Shown here piece after piece: positions 34,745-44,570 of a stretch of 64,000 nt of DNA; the first letter of the stretch is position 1; each line of letters begins with the position of its first letter. Source of the DNA: an uncultured Aquimarina sp. (GTDB taxonomy: Bacteria > Bacteroidota > Bacteroidia > Flavobacteriales > Flavobacteriaceae); NCBI GenBank assembly GCA_947493035.1, contig CANLOW010000002.1:124001-188000 (forward strand), given 5' to 3'. Both the position numbers and the translations under genes were made by a program. The notes beneath the pieces are model-generated. The model made no database searches and was not told the DNA's origin. It saw only the letters and a list, made by a program, of their open reading frames with translations.

Positions 34745-37543
34745 ATGAGTAAAACCCATACAAAAATAGATTTAAGTAAGATAGATGCTAAGAAAAACAT
34801 CATCATAAAACGAGCAGGTTTAAACAACCTTAAAGATATAGATGTTGTTATTCCTAGAAATAAATTAGTGGTTATTACGGGTTTATCAGGTTCTGGAAAA
34901 TCTAGTTTAGCGTTCGATACCTTGTATGCTGAAGGACAAAGAAGATATGTAGAAAGCCTTTCTTCTTATGCTAGGCAATTTTTAGGTCGACTTAATAAAC
35001 CAAAAGTAGAATATATAAAAGGTATTGCTCCGGCGATTGCCATTGAACAAAAGGTAAATTCTACTAACCCTAGATCTACCGTAGGTACTACCACAGAAAT
35101 TTATGACTACTTAAAATTATTGTACGCTCGTATTGGTCATACTATTTCACCTATTTCTGGTAAAGAAGTAAAAAAACATACCACAACTGATGTCGTAGAG
35201 GTATTTAAAAAATATGAAGAAGGGACAAAACTGCTACTCCTAGCCCCTATCATCATAGAAGAAGGAAGAGATCTAAATAAAAAAGTACAAGTTTTATTAC
35301 AACAAGGTTATGTTCGTATCAAACAAGATGATAAAGTTATTCGTCTTACCAATGAAACTATTTTAGACCCTAAAAAAGAAGCTTTATTAGTTATCGATCG
35401 TGTAATTTTAAAACATGATGAAGATTTCTTTAACAGATTGGCTGATGCAATAAATACAGCTTTTTACGAAGGTAAAGGAGAGTGTATCATAGAAGAAGTT
35501 AAAACAGATAAACAGTTATCTTTCAATAATAGATTTGAATTGGATGGAATGTCATTCTTAGAACCAAACATACATTTATTCAGTTTTAATAATCCTTATG
35601 GTGCTTGCCCTAAATGTGAAGGGTATGGAGATGTAATAGGTATCGATGAAGAACTTGTAATTCCTGATACTTCTAAAAGTATTTATGAAGGTGCTATTAC
35701 TCCTTGGAATGGAGAAAGTACTCAATATTATAAAAATGAATTGGTAAAACATGCCTACAAATTTGATTTTCCAATTCATAAGCCTTATTTCGAACTTACT
35801 GAAGACCAAAAAAGTTTAGTTTGGAGTGGTAATAGTTTTTTTGAAGGAATTACACAGTTTTTTGAGTTTTTAGAATCTAAAGCCTATAAAATTCAAAATC
35901 GCGTAATGTTATCTCGTTATAGAGGTAAAACCAAGTGTAGTAATTGTAAAGGAACAAGACTACGAAAGGAAGCTTCTTATGTAAAAATTAATGAAACTTC
36001 TCTACCCGAATTAGTAAATACGCCTATTAGTGAGCTTATTCCATTCTTTAAAAGCTTAAAACTTAATCCCTACGATCAGCAAATAGCAGAGCGTTTATTG
36101 AAAGAAATAAATTCTCGTTTAGAATTCTTAAGCCTTGTCGGGTTAGAATATTTAACCTTAAATAGAAAATCAAATACTTTATCTGGTGGTGAATCGCAAC
36201 GTATCAATCTGGCCACTTCTTTAGGTAGTAGTTTAGTCGGTTCTATGTACATTTTAGATGAACCTAGTATTGGTCTACATTCTAAAGACAATGAAAAATT
36301 AATTAAAGTATTACTTTCTTTAAGAGACCTTGGTAATACTGTTATTGTTGTCGAGCATGATGAAGATATTATGAAAGCTGCAGATCAGATTATTGATATA
36401 GGTCCTGAAGCGGGTTCATATGGAGGTGAATTGGTTGCACAAGGTACCATGGCAGCAATTTTAAAATCAAAATCACTCACAGCGCAATATCTTAATGGCA
36501 AGCGAGCTATTGAAATCCCTAAACGAAGACCCGTTAAGACACAACATATTCAAATAAACGGAGCTAGAGAGAATAATCTTAAAAATGTTAATGTAACGAT
36601 CCCACTAGGAATGATGACTGCCATTACAGGAGTTTCAGGAAGTGGTAAAAGTACCTTAGTTAAAAAGATTGTATATCCAGCTCTTAACCGTGAGTTAGGT
36701 GTCTTCAACGAAAAAGCTGGTGAATTTACTAGTATTGAAGGAAGCTATAGTACCTTAAAATCTGTTGAGTTTATAGATCAAAATCCTATAGGTCGTTCTT
36801 CTCGCTCAAATCCTGTTACTTATATTAAAGCTTATGACGAAATTCGTAGTTTATTTGCTACTCAAAGACTCTCTAAGCTAAGAAATTTTCAAACTAAACA
36901 TTTCTCATTTAATGTTGATGGTGGACGTTGTGAGACTTGTAAAGGTGAAGGAGAAGTGACCATCGAAATGCAGTTTATGGCAGATGTGCATTTAGAATGT
37001 GATCAATGTAAAGGAAAGCGTTTTAAGAAGGATGTTTTAGAAATTCAGTTTCATAAAAAAAATATCGATGATGTTTTGAAAATGACTGTCGATGATGCCA
37101 TTGCTTTCTTTGAAGATAGAGATCAGAAAAAAATTGTAAAACGTCTAAAACCTTTACAAGATGTTGGGTTAGGTTATGTTCAATTAGGTCAAAGTTCTGC
37201 GACACTTTCAGGTGGTGAAGCGCAACGGATTAAGTTAGCCTCTTTCCTTGTTAAAGGTGTAACAAAAGACAAAGTATTGTTCATATTTGATGAACCTACA
37301 ACAGGTCTGCATTTTCATGATATACAAAAACTAATCGTTTCGCTAAATGCATTAATTGAAAAGGGACATTCGGTAATCGTTATCGAGCATAATATGGATC
37401 TTATCAAATGTGCAGATTATGTGATCGACTTAGGGCCCGAAGGAGGTAATAAAGGAGGAACTGTTGTTGCAATTGGTACTCCTGAAGAGATTGCAAAAAA
37501 TCCGGATTCGTTTACTGGAAAGTATTTAAAGGAAAAATTGTAG
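34745..37543 (+). CDS. uvrA: Excinuclease ABC subunit A
   Basis: 932 aa, normal length. Two ABC ATPase modules: Walker A GLSGSGKSS near 45 and GVSGSGKST near 640; ABC signatures LSGGESQRI and LSGGEAQRI; Walker B MYILDEPSIGLH and LFIFDEPTTGLH. Zinc modules: CPKCEGYG, CSNCKGTRL and CETCKGEGEV with CDQCKGKR. UvrA recognises bulky lesions and loads UvrB in nucleotide-excision repair. A separate small region of base-excision genes lies just upstream (alkC-like, nth), so this stretch is rich in DNA repair functions. Starts at ATG. Confidence 0.97.
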   Translation: MSKTHTKIDLSKIDAKKNIIIKRAGLNNLKDIDVVIPRNKLVVITGLSGSGKSSLAFDTLYAEGQRRYVESLSSYARQFLGRLNKPKVEYIKGIAPAIAIEQKVNSTNPRSTVGTTTEIYDYLKLLYARIGHTISPISGKEVKKHTTTDVVEVFKKYEEGTKLLLLAPIIIEEGRDLNKKVQVLLQQGYVRIKQDDKVIRLTNETILDPKKEALLVIDRVILKHDEDFFNRLADAINTAFYEGKGECIIEEVKTDKQLSFNNRFELDGMSFLEPNIHLFSFNNPYGACPKCEGYGDVIGIDEELVIPDTSKSIYEGAITPWNGESTQYYKNELVKHAYKFDFPIHKPYFELTEDQKSLVWSGNSFFEGITQFFEFLESKAYKIQNRVMLSRYRGKTKCSNCKGTRLRKEASYVKINETSLPELVNTPISELIPFFKSLKLNPYDQQIAERLLKEINSRLEFLSLVGLEYLTLNRKSNTLSGGESQRINLATSLGSSLVGSMYILDEPSIGLHSKDNEKLIKVLLSLRDLGNTVIVVEHDEDIMKAADQIIDIGPEAGSYGGELVAQGTMAAILKSKSLTAQYLNGKRAIEIPKRRPVKTQHIQINGARENNLKNVNVTIPLGMMTAITGVSGSGKSTLVKKIVYPALNRELGVFNEKAGEFTSIEGSYSTLKSVEFIDQNPIGRSSRSNPVTYIKAYDEIRSLFATQRLSKLRNFQTKHFSFNVDGGRCETCKGEGEVTIEMQFMADVHLECDQCKGKRFKKDVLEIQFHKKNIDDVLKMTVDDAIAFFEDRDQKKIVKRLKPLQDVGLGYVQLGQSSATLSGGEAQRIKLASFLVKGVTKDKVLFIFDEPTTGLHFHDIQKLIVSLNALIEKGHSVIVIEHNMDLIKCADYVIDLGPEGGNKGGTVVAIGTPEEIAKNPDSFTGKYLKEKL

Positions 37544-37691
37544 TATTTAACTACTTTAACGTACTACATATTTTAACAGTAATACTAAATATAATATCTA
37601 TGTTTAATTAATAGTAACTTGAAATAGTTTATGAGAGATAATAAAAAGTTGATAAAAGTATTCCTCTTTAAGAATCAATAAAAATTCATTT

Positions 37692-38600
37692 ATGAAATAT
37701 TTTTGTAGTATTTTATTATTTATAATATTCTCTTGTAACAACAAAGAAGAAAAATTTACTCAGCCTAAAATACTTGAAAAAAACTCGGAATTTGATTTAG
37801 TCAAGCTTACTTTTAATGAAGATATCAAAACACTAATATCTAAATCTGTAGACTCTGCTCGTAGTGATTTTAAGGGAGATAATGATTCAAAAAAAGCTAA
37901 GTCCTCTTTTTACGACAAAGAAAAAATAATGTTTTTAAATAAGAAAAGGCATCATTTTGAAACACTTGAAAAAGATAGTATTTCGCATTTTTTTGGATTA
38001 CATACTTCTGTAATTAAATTTGAAACAGATTCTATTTACAGCTTAAAAGCTTGTTGGTCTAGTGCCAAGGTATTTGACAAATCTAAACTAGACTCGGCAT
38101 TACATGAAATGTATATCACTTATGGTAAAACTAATTGGATGAAAAATTATCAGTCCGAATTAGGTTTACAAGAAGTAGTCTATGCTCATACTGATGAAGA
38201 TGGTAAGGTTACTCACGAAATAAAGCATAAAGAATTCGATATTGACTACGAAGCATACTTATATGAATATGATATATCAAGTTCGGAATATTACCAACAA
38301 TGGAATTTAGATGATAGAATAGTTCAGATAAATATATCTAAGGGTACAGAATCTATAATTGAATTGACTTCTGGTAAATATGTAAGAAAACCATATTATA
38401 AGGTAGAGTTTTTGTCTGTTCTAATGAGTGAATTTGACTTAATGAAAAATCTACTAATTCAGGAATCTACTAAAAATAATTATCCCATGCGTATTGTAAA
38501 ATCCTATTATATCCGTGAACTCGATTTTTATTTAAATTTCAACAAATATTATATCAGTGAAAATGCTGATGGCGTAAAAATTTATGATTTTAATAAGTAA
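37692..38600 (+). CDS. Unrecognised lipoprotein
   Basis: 302 aa. Signal peptide with lipobox FSCN at residue 15 and an acidic, Lys-rich start. No domain recognised. Visible segments: KSSFYDKEKIMFLNKKRHHFE near 75-95 and a charged, aromatic C-terminal half (YEYDISSSEYYQQWNLDDRIVQINIS, MRIVKSYYIRELDFYLNF). The alternating pattern suggests a beta-sandwich or lipocalin-like envelope protein. Single gene between uvrA and comM. Confidence 0.72.
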   Translation: MKYFCSILLFIIFSCNNKEEKFTQPKILEKNSEFDLVKLTFNEDIKTLISKSVDSARSDFKGDNDSKKAKSSFYDKEKIMFLNKKRHHFETLEKDSISHFFGLHTSVIKFETDSIYSLKACWSSAKVFDKSKLDSALHEMYITYGKTNWMKNYQSELGLQEVVYAHTDEDGKVTHEIKHKEFDIDYEAYLYEYDISSSEYYQQWNLDDRIVQINISKGTESIIELTSGKYVRKPYYKVEFLSVLMSEFDLMKNLLIQESTKNNYPMRIVKSYYIRELDFYLNFNKYYISENADGVKIYDFNK

Positions 38601-38753
38601 GCGGAACCCTATTCCATTCTACTCTTTTTAACAACTTTATAAAGACACTTATTCCAAAAAAAATGTTTTAATTTGGTTTAATAGAAAAATGATTAACAAA
38701 CTATGCTAAGGTAATTCTACTAGGTAGTTATAAAATAAAATTTATATCAACAA

Positions 38754-40292
38754 TTATCCCAACCACCCCTCACGATCCAAACTACGATATTGGATTGCTT
38801 CACCAATATGATGATCCTGAATACGCTCTAAACCCTCTAAATCAGCAATGGTTCTAGCCACTTTTAGAATACGATCATAAGCCCTCGCTGATAAATTCAA
38901 ACGCTCCATCGCGTTTTTAAGTAATGCTTTAGCACTCTCCGGTAATTGGCAGTATTGCTTAATTTGTCGTACTCCCATTTGTGCATTATAATGAATCGTA
39001 TCGTTTTCTTCATAACGCTGTGCTTGTATTAACCTTGCAGCAATAACACGTTCTCTAATAATTTGACTAGCCTCCCCTTTTCGTTCTTCACTCAACTTTT
39101 CAAATGGAACAGGGTTTACTTCGATATGTAAATCAATACGATCTAAAAGAGGCCCTGATATTTTGCTTAAATACCGATTCATTTCTCCTTGAGAAGTAGC
39201 CATCGGCGCATCGGGATCATTGAAATAACCACTAGGACTAGGATTCATACTAGCCACCAGCATACAACTAGATGGATACGTTACTGTAAATCGAGCTCTT
39301 GAAATTGTGACTTCTCTATCTTCTAAAGGCTGACGCATGACTTCCAAAACCGAACGTTTAAACTCTGGTAATTCATCTAAAAAAAGAACCCCGTTATGTG
39401 CTAAAGATATTTCTCCTGGTTGCGGGTAACTCCCTCCTCCTATTATTGCTGGCTCAGAAGCACTGTGATGAACAGATCTAAAAGGTCTTTCTGTTAGTAA
39501 ACCAATATCTTCTTTAAGTCTCCCTGAAACACTATGAATTTTGGTAGTTTCCAAGGCTTCATGTAAAGAAAGTGGCGGTAATATGCCTGATATTCGCTTA
39601 GCCAGCATGGTCTTTCCACTTCCAGGAGGTCCAACTAAAATAATATTGTGCCCACCTGCTGCTGCGATTTCCATACATCGCTTTATATTTTCTTGCCCCT
39701 TTACATCTGCAAAATCAAGTTCTGTATTTTGATAGGTTTTCTCAAATTCAGCGCGAGTATCTACAATCGTTCTTTCTAAAGGAGTTTCTTTATCAAAAAA
39801 GTCAATTACTTCACTAATATTTTCTACACCATAAACTTCCAATTTATCTACAATAGCTGCTTCTTTAGCATTTTGTTTGGGTAGAATAAAACCCTTGAAG
39901 CCTTCTTTTCGTGCTTGTATGGCAATGGGTAAAACTCCTTTGATTGGCTGTAAACCTCCATCTAAAGAAAGCTCTCCCATAATGATATATTCGTCAATCT
40001 TCGTAGTCTTAATTTGTGAGCTTGAAGCTAAAATCCCTAAAGCTAATGTGAGATCATATGCAGCACCTTCTTTTCTAAGATCAGCAGGTGCCATGTTAAT
40101 GGTGATTTTCTTTCCAGGCAGTTTATAACCAACATTCTTTAGTGCCGCAGCAATTCGATAAGAACTTTCTCTAATAGCATTATCTGGTAAACCTACCAAA
40201 TGATATCCAATTCCCTTATCTATATTAACCTCGACCGTAATAGTTTGTGCATCTACCCCAAATACGGCACTTCCAAAAGCTTTTGTAAGCAT
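38754..40292 (-). CDS. comM: YifB/ComM family Mg-chelatase-like AAA ATPase
   Basis: 512 aa. N-terminal ChlI-like domain ([24 protein letters not shown], near 20-45), AAA core with Walker [14 protein letters not shown] and Walker [14 protein letters not shown], and C-terminal Mg-chelatase subunit ChlI domain with [19 protein letters not shown]. ComM-type helicases aid branch migration during natural transformation; in Bacteroidota the gene is near-universal. Starts at ATG. The accessory region begins just upstream of its start. Confidence 0.93.
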   Translation of the reverse strand: MLTKAFGSAVFGVDAQTITVEVNIDKGIGYHLVGLPDNAIRESSYRIAAALKNVGYKLPGKKITINMAPADLRKEGAAYDLTLALGILASSSQIKTTKIDEYIIMGELSLDGGLQPIKGVLPIAIQARKEGFKGFILPKQNAKEAAIVDKLEVYGVENISEVIDFFDKETPLERTIVDTRAEFEKTYQNTELDFADVKGQENIKRCMEIAAAGGHNIILVGPPGSGKTMLAKRISGILPPLSLHEALETTKIHSVSGRLKEDIGLLTERPFRSVHHSASEPAIIGGGSYPQPGEISLAHNGVLFLDELPEFKRSVLEVMRQPLEDREVTISRARFTVTYPSSCMLVASMNPSPSGYFNDPDAPMATSQGEMNRYLSKISGPLLDRIDLHIEVNPVPFEKLSEERKGEASQIIRERVIAARLIQAQRYEENDTIHYNAQMGVRQIKQYCQLPESAKALLKNAMERLNLSARAYDRILKVARTIADLEGLERIQDHHIGEAIQYRSLDREGWLG

Positions 40293-40404
40293 ACTCTATT
40301 TTTAAAATATTTATTGCTTGGGGTATACAATGATACTTTAAAAAGACTATTTATATATTCCGTTAATAATTAACTAACATAAATTAATAAAAATTTAAAC
40401 TACG

Positions 40405-40440
40405 ACTCTTTATCAAACTTTCTAATAATCAATCTTAATG
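40405..40440 (-). repeat. Copy of the 3' end of the ndh-type gene
   Basis: 36 bases with 32 identities to 43090-43125, including 24 exact bases in a row (40411-40434). Read on the minus strand it encodes SLRLIIRKFDKES and then TAG, against GLIIRKFDKK and stop in the intact NADH dehydrogenase gene 2.7 kb away. It is a remnant of a second copy or of a paralogue, not a functional gene. Confidence 0.8.
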
Positions 40441-40530
40441 AGTTTCTTTCATTATTTCTAAAAAAAGTTAAGAGGCCACTCTATTTATACTTTACTGCGA
40501 TCTTAACAATAAGATAGAAAAAGACTATAG

Positions 40531-40887
40531 TCAATTTTTATAGATGTAATATCTATTGGAGTTATTGAACACGGAGAAGGCTTTGCCGTTTGCGAAGAAG
40601 TCACTGCCAAAGAAATTAATAAAGAGTTTCTGAAAATCCAATCACAGGATTACAAGCATATAACCTATGAACACATTGATACCATTTATTGTGATTTAGA
40701 ACCGCTCCAGAATTAGGAAAATATCTTAGGTATGTTCTCAATTATTGATGCTGAGTTATTACGTTTTATCCTTCAATATAAGCTCCCCCTGAAAAAGCTG
40801 GTTCCTCATGAACTTGCTATTCGTGGATATGATGAAAACCACCGCTGATGTGGATTTGAAAAATCAAAAAAAATTTGGTTGAAATAA
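40531..40887 (+). pseudogene. Small flavobacterial gene broken by TAG and TGA
   Basis: One frame is open from 40531 to the TAA at 40885-40887 except for TAG at 40714-40716 and TGA at 40846-40848. It reads GVIEHGEGFAVCEEVTAKEI, then KHITYEHIDTIYCDLEPLQN, stop, ENILGMFSIIDAELLRFIL, then HELAIRGYDENHR, stop, CGFEKSKKIWLK. The last part matches a short flavobacterial family normally reading ENHKWCGFEKAEKIWL, so the TGA replaces a Trp TGG. No ATG is seen at the 5' end, so the start is also lost. Terminator-like hairpin follows (40896-40921). The end of the gene is repeated at 42825-42919. Confidence 0.72.
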
Positions 40888-40941
40888 CTGAATACAAAAA
40901 CAGCCCGATTATTCGAGCTATTTTCATTTATGATTTTGAAT

Positions 40942-41034
40942 TTAGTTTCTATTAAATAAGTTTAAAGGATCAAGCTCTACTTTAAAGTTGAAATTTTCAA
41001 GTGTTTTAAAAGTTTTTCTCCTTTTAAATTTCAT
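40942..41034 (-). CDS. Possible 30-aa peptide
   Basis: An ATG frame of 30 codons reading MKFKRRKTFKTLENFNFK and then VELDPLNLFNRN. Its codon make-up looks protein-like and it is flanked by hairpins at 40896-40921 and 41069-41098. It could equally be the remnant of a longer gene. The rest of the 925-base stretch from 40293 to 41217 holds only the ndh copy, the small pseudogene and hairpins described separately. Confidence 0.25.
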   Translation of the reverse strand: MKFKRRKTFKTLENFNFKVELDPLNLFNRN

Positions 41035-41068
41035 GTAATTTGAAAGATTGGTTTTAAAATCCAACTAC

Positions 41069-41098
41069 AAAAACTGCCCGATGATTCGAGCAGTTTTT
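41069..41098. terminator. Terminator-like hairpin, one of three related copies
   Basis: AAAAACTGC and its exact complement around CCGATGATTCGA. Related hairpins with the same frame of AAAAACxGCCCGA...TTTTT occur at 40896-40921 and 42887-42917. All three trail the repeated small-gene remnant or its spacer. Confidence 0.7.
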
Positions 41099-41217
41099 CA
41101 ATCTAATTTAAACTATATTTGCCTTTCAACACGTACGCCTCGCTTATATATAGTTGAATGGGATATTGTCTTGAATCCATAAGTTAGTTATGGTAAACAA
41201 ACGAAAACACACTCTAA

Positions 41218-42741
41218 ATGTTTAGAAGATTATTACTTATTATTCCGACTTTTTTGATATTTCTATCGTGCAGTAATGATGATAATTCCGTTCCTACACC
41301 TCCTCCAACACCTGAGCCAAATAAACCTCCATTATTTAAAAGTCAAACATTCAATATAAAAGACAACTCAAAAGAAAACGAGAAATTAGCTACCGTCATA
41401 GCTACAGATCCTGAAAATAAACCTTTGAGTTATAAAATTACAAACCTCCACCAATCTCCCTTAAAGATTAATAATAAGACTGGTGTGTTAGAACTAGAAG
41501 AAAATCAAAAACTTGATTTTTGGATTACAGAAAAATATGTACTCAACGTACAAGTGTCTGACGGGATTGATACTGTTGAAAATGAGGTAATTATTAATGT
41601 TATTGACACGAGTACCCCTTTTATAACTTCATGGAAGGCAAAAGACACCAATTATGATACCTATAATACATTAGTTATACCTCTTGCAGGAAGAAAACGA
41701 GACATTCATTATCAGATAGATTGGGGTGATGGTACTGTAACGGAAGAATTTGAAGGTTTTCCAAGACATTCTTATGAAAGCCCTGGGATATATCAAGTTA
41801 AAATTAAAGGCAGATTCAACAGCCTTAATATGAGTAATGAATTCACTAATGTCATAGAAAGGCATAGACCAAACTTAATATCAATTGAACAATGGGGAAA
41901 TTCAACATGGGATGATCTTGAACATGCCTTTACTGGATGTATTAACATGACTTACAATGCAACTGATTCACCCGATTTATCAAATATTAAGAGCTTAAAA
42001 GGTATGTTTAGTGGTACCACTATAACAGACGTAGACTTAAATGGTTGGGATGTTAGTAAGGTTGAGAATATGGAATACCTGTTCAGCGGTTCACTTTTTA
42101 ATGGAAATATTGATCAGTGGGATGTAAGCAATGTAAAAGATATGAATAGGATGTTTACTGGTTCGAGTTTCAATGGAAAGGTCGATCAATGGGATGTTAG
42201 TAAGGTTGAGAATATGGAATTTATGTTTGCTGATACTAGTGATTTTAATAATGATATTTCTAATTGGAATGTTGGCAATGTTGTCATTATGAGATCAATG
42301 TTTGAAGATGCTCAAAAATTTAATCAAAGTCTTAACAAATGGAATGTAGAAAATGTTGAAAACATGTTTGAGATGTTTCTTAGAGCGCGAGTATTTAATG
42401 GTAATGTAAGTGCCTGGAATGTTAGTAATGTTAAAATCATGCGTGGCATGTTTTTGGGAGCTAGAATGTTCAATCAAGATCTTGGGAATTGGGAACTGAA
42501 TAGTACTACCGACATCCGAGATATGATCTTTGCTACAGGGCTTTCACCTAAAAATTTATCAAATACGTTGGTGGGGTGGTCTAAATTGGCAAGCCTTCCT
42601 AGGAATATAGAATTAAATTTAAGAAGTAGTACTAGACCTACTATTCGATACTGTGAGTGGGCACTTCCAGCTATCGAAATTCTCACAAATAAATGGGGTT
42701 GGCGAATATTAAGTGCTTTATCTCCTGAAGGGTGTCTTTAA
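41218..42741 (+). CDS. BspA-like lipoprotein with DUF285 repeats
   Basis: 507 aa. Lipobox LSCS at residue 18, a Pro-rich linker (TPPPTPEP), then a cadherin-like domain at about 35-130 (FNIKDNSKENEKLATVIATDPENKPLSYKI) and a PKD-like segment near 140-205. From about 230 come six to seven DUF285 units of about 25 residues, each like FNGNIDQWDVSNVKDMNRMF, as in BspA adhesins and many Bacteroidota surface proteins. Neighbouring repeats are nearly identical, so copy number may vary between strains. Likely surface-anchored and involved in adhesion. It is flanked by direct repeats of a decayed small gene. Confidence 0.88.
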   Translation: MFRRLLLIIPTFLIFLSCSNDDNSVPTPPPTPEPNKPPLFKSQTFNIKDNSKENEKLATVIATDPENKPLSYKITNLHQSPLKINNKTGVLELEENQKLDFWITEKYVLNVQVSDGIDTVENEVIINVIDTSTPFITSWKAKDTNYDTYNTLVIPLAGRKRDIHYQIDWGDGTVTEEFEGFPRHSYESPGIYQVKIKGRFNSLNMSNEFTNVIERHRPNLISIEQWGNSTWDDLEHAFTGCINMTYNATDSPDLSNIKSLKGMFSGTTITDVDLNGWDVSKVENMEYLFSGSLFNGNIDQWDVSNVKDMNRMFTGSSFNGKVDQWDVSKVENMEFMFADTSDFNNDISNWNVGNVVIMRSMFEDAQKFNQSLNKWNVENVENMFEMFLRARVFNGNVSAWNVSNVKIMRGMFLGARMFNQDLGNWELNSTTDIRDMIFATGLSPKNLSNTLVGWSKLASLPRNIELNLRSSTRPTIRYCEWALPAIEILTNKWGWRILSALSPEGCL

Positions 42742-42824
42742 TTTGAAATTAAGTTTTTTTCATGGAAGATGTACTTTACTTAGTAGAGTCTCTTTTTAAC
42801 TTTTAATGTGTTATTGTAATAGAT

Positions 42825-42919
42825 AATAACCACCGTCGGTGTGGATTTAAAAAATCAAGATAGATTTGGTTGAAATAGCTGAATACAAAAATTGCCCTAT
42901 ATTTGGGTAGTTTTTTTAC
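42825..42919 (+). repeat. Second copy of the small-gene 3' end
   Basis: About 80% identical to 40834-40928 through the coding end and into the hairpin. It reads NNHRRCGFKKSR, TAG, IWLK, TAG, so it is also broken, by different changes. The hairpin at 42887-42917 (TTGCCC...GGGTAG, then a T run) ends the copy. The copies lie 2.0 kb apart on either side of the BspA-like gene. Nothing else was recognised between 42742 and 43087. Confidence 0.72.
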
Positions 42920-43087
42920 AATTCGTTTTCATAAGTCTGTTCCTTGAATTTTCCATAAATTGGCAATGAATACATATTATTCATATATTCTAGTTGGACA
43001 TGGTTCTTTTTTTATTAGAGTTGCATCCTAAAAAAGAATTGAAATCAAAATCAGTATTATTTAGAAATCTTCATAAATGTTAGTCAA

Positions 43088-44350
43088 CTATTTCTTATCA
43101 AACTTTCTAATAATCAATCCTAATGGACGATCGTAAGTGAAATAATTCGCCATCCAATCAATTACAGCTACTAATTTATTTCTAAATCCTACTAACGAAA
43201 AGATGTGTAAAAACATCCAAACATACCAGGCAAAAGCCCCTTGAAACTTGAATTTAGGTAAATCGACCACTGCTCTATTTCTACCTATGGTAGCCATACA
43301 GCCTTTATCTAAATATTCAAAAGGTTCCTTTTCTTTACCTTTTAAAATCGCTAAAATATTCTTCGCTAAGGTTTTCCCTTGTTGTTGCGCTACAGGAGCT
43401 AACATTGGCAATCCATAAGGGTTTTCTTCAGAAATATGACAAGCAACATCTCCTATAGCATGTATATTTTGGCTTCCTAATACTTGATTGTATTCATCAA
43501 CTTTAATGCGATCGCCTCTAACAATAACATCTTCCGATAAGCCGTCAATTAATGTTCCTTTCACTCCTGCTGCCCAAATAACAGTATCTGTTTTAAAGGT
43601 TTCTCCTGTTTTAAGTTCTAATAAATCTCCATCATACCCCGTAACACGAGCGTTTACCTTTACTTCCACTCCCATATCTTCCAAAAACTCCTTACTTTTC
43701 ACAGAAGCTTCTTCAGACATACCTTTAAGTAACCTAGGAGAAGATTGATACAAATGGATTTTCATTTTAGAAACATCCAAATCAGGGAAATCTCTTGGAA
43801 TTACGTGTTTTTTCATTTCAGCTAAGGCTCCAGCAACTTCAATACCGGCAGGACCTCCTCCTACTACAGCAATACTTATAATTTCATCGACTGTTTCTCC
43901 TTCCCATTTTACTAAGGAACGCTCTAAATTTTGAAATATAAAGCTTCTAATATCTAATGCTTCAGGCACACTTTTTAGTGAAAGTAAATGTTTCTTAGTT
44001 TCTTCAGAAAAATTAAAGAAATTAGTCTGGCTACCTGTGGCTATGATCAATTGATCGTATTTGATTAAACCCAAAGAAGTCTTTAATGAATTCTCTTGAG
44101 CGTTGATTTTATCAACTTTAGCCATTCTAAAGCGAATATTTTTACACCCTCGAAAAACACGTCTTACAGGGTAAGCAATACTGTAAGGCTCTAATCCTCC
44201 CGTTGCAATTTGATACAACAAAGGCTGAAAGGTGTGAAAGTTGTTTTGATCTAATACCAAAACATCTACCTCTTTCTTGTTTTTAAAAGATTTTGCCATA
44301 GATATTCCCGCAAAACCTACCCCTATAATTACAATACGTTGCTTAGCCAT
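43088..44350 (-). CDS. ndh: Type II NADH dehydrogenase
   Basis: 420 aa flavoprotein. FAD-binding GxGxxG: VIIGVGFAGISMAK at the N-terminus. NAD-binding site: IAVVGGGPAGIEVAGALAEM near 165-185. Second FAD motif: IHAIGDVACH near 295. C-terminal membrane-attachment helices: FAWYVWMFLHIFSLVGFRNKL. It passes electrons from NADH to menaquinone without pumping protons, fitting the menaquinone genes elsewhere in the window. Starts at ATG. Its 3' end is duplicated at 40405-40440. Confidence 0.93.
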   Translation of the reverse strand: MAKQRIVIIGVGFAGISMAKSFKNKKEVDVLVLDQNNFHTFQPLLYQIATGGLEPYSIAYPVRRVFRGCKNIRFRMAKVDKINAQENSLKTSLGLIKYDQLIIATGSQTNFFNFSEETKKHLLSLKSVPEALDIRSFIFQNLERSLVKWEGETVDEIISIAVVGGGPAGIEVAGALAEMKKHVIPRDFPDLDVSKMKIHLYQSSPRLLKGMSEEASVKSKEFLEDMGVEVKVNARVTGYDGDLLELKTGETFKTDTVIWAAGVKGTLIDGLSEDVIVRGDRIKVDEYNQVLGSQNIHAIGDVACHISEENPYGLPMLAPVAQQQGKTLAKNILAILKGKEKEPFEYLDKGCMATIGRNRAVVDLPKFKFQGAFAWYVWMFLHIFSLVGFRNKLVAVIDWMANYFTYDRPLGLIIRKFDKK

Positions 44351-44382
44351 AAATAATGAATTGTGCTAAAGACAAAAATAAA

Positions 44383-44438
44383 TTAACTATTTAAAAAGTG
44401 TGTGTTTTTGGAATTTATCTTTTAACAATTCTAGTTTA
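44383..44438 (-). repeat. Copy of the 3' end of msrA
   Basis: 56 bases with 51 identities to 45551-45606. On the minus strand it reads KLELLKDKFQKHTLFK then TAG, the C-terminus of the MsrA-like protein with three added codons. The match extends 10 bases beyond the msrA stop. Between the copies lies only the T9SS cargo gene. Confidence 0.85.
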
Positions 44439-44570
44439 AAATAATTGTAACTTAAAAAGGTTAAATATATCTCTCAAAATAAATTATTCCTCAAAATCTT
44501 TAATTTTTGAGCTTCTTATTTTTACTAAATATTTATTTTTGGCCATACTACTTATAACATTCCTTGTAAT

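Noticed and set aside
42000..42540. CRISPR-like or DNA tandem repeat array
   Set aside because: The repeated DNA encodes DUF285 protein repeats of about 25 residues and varies at codon third positions, so it is a coding repeat.
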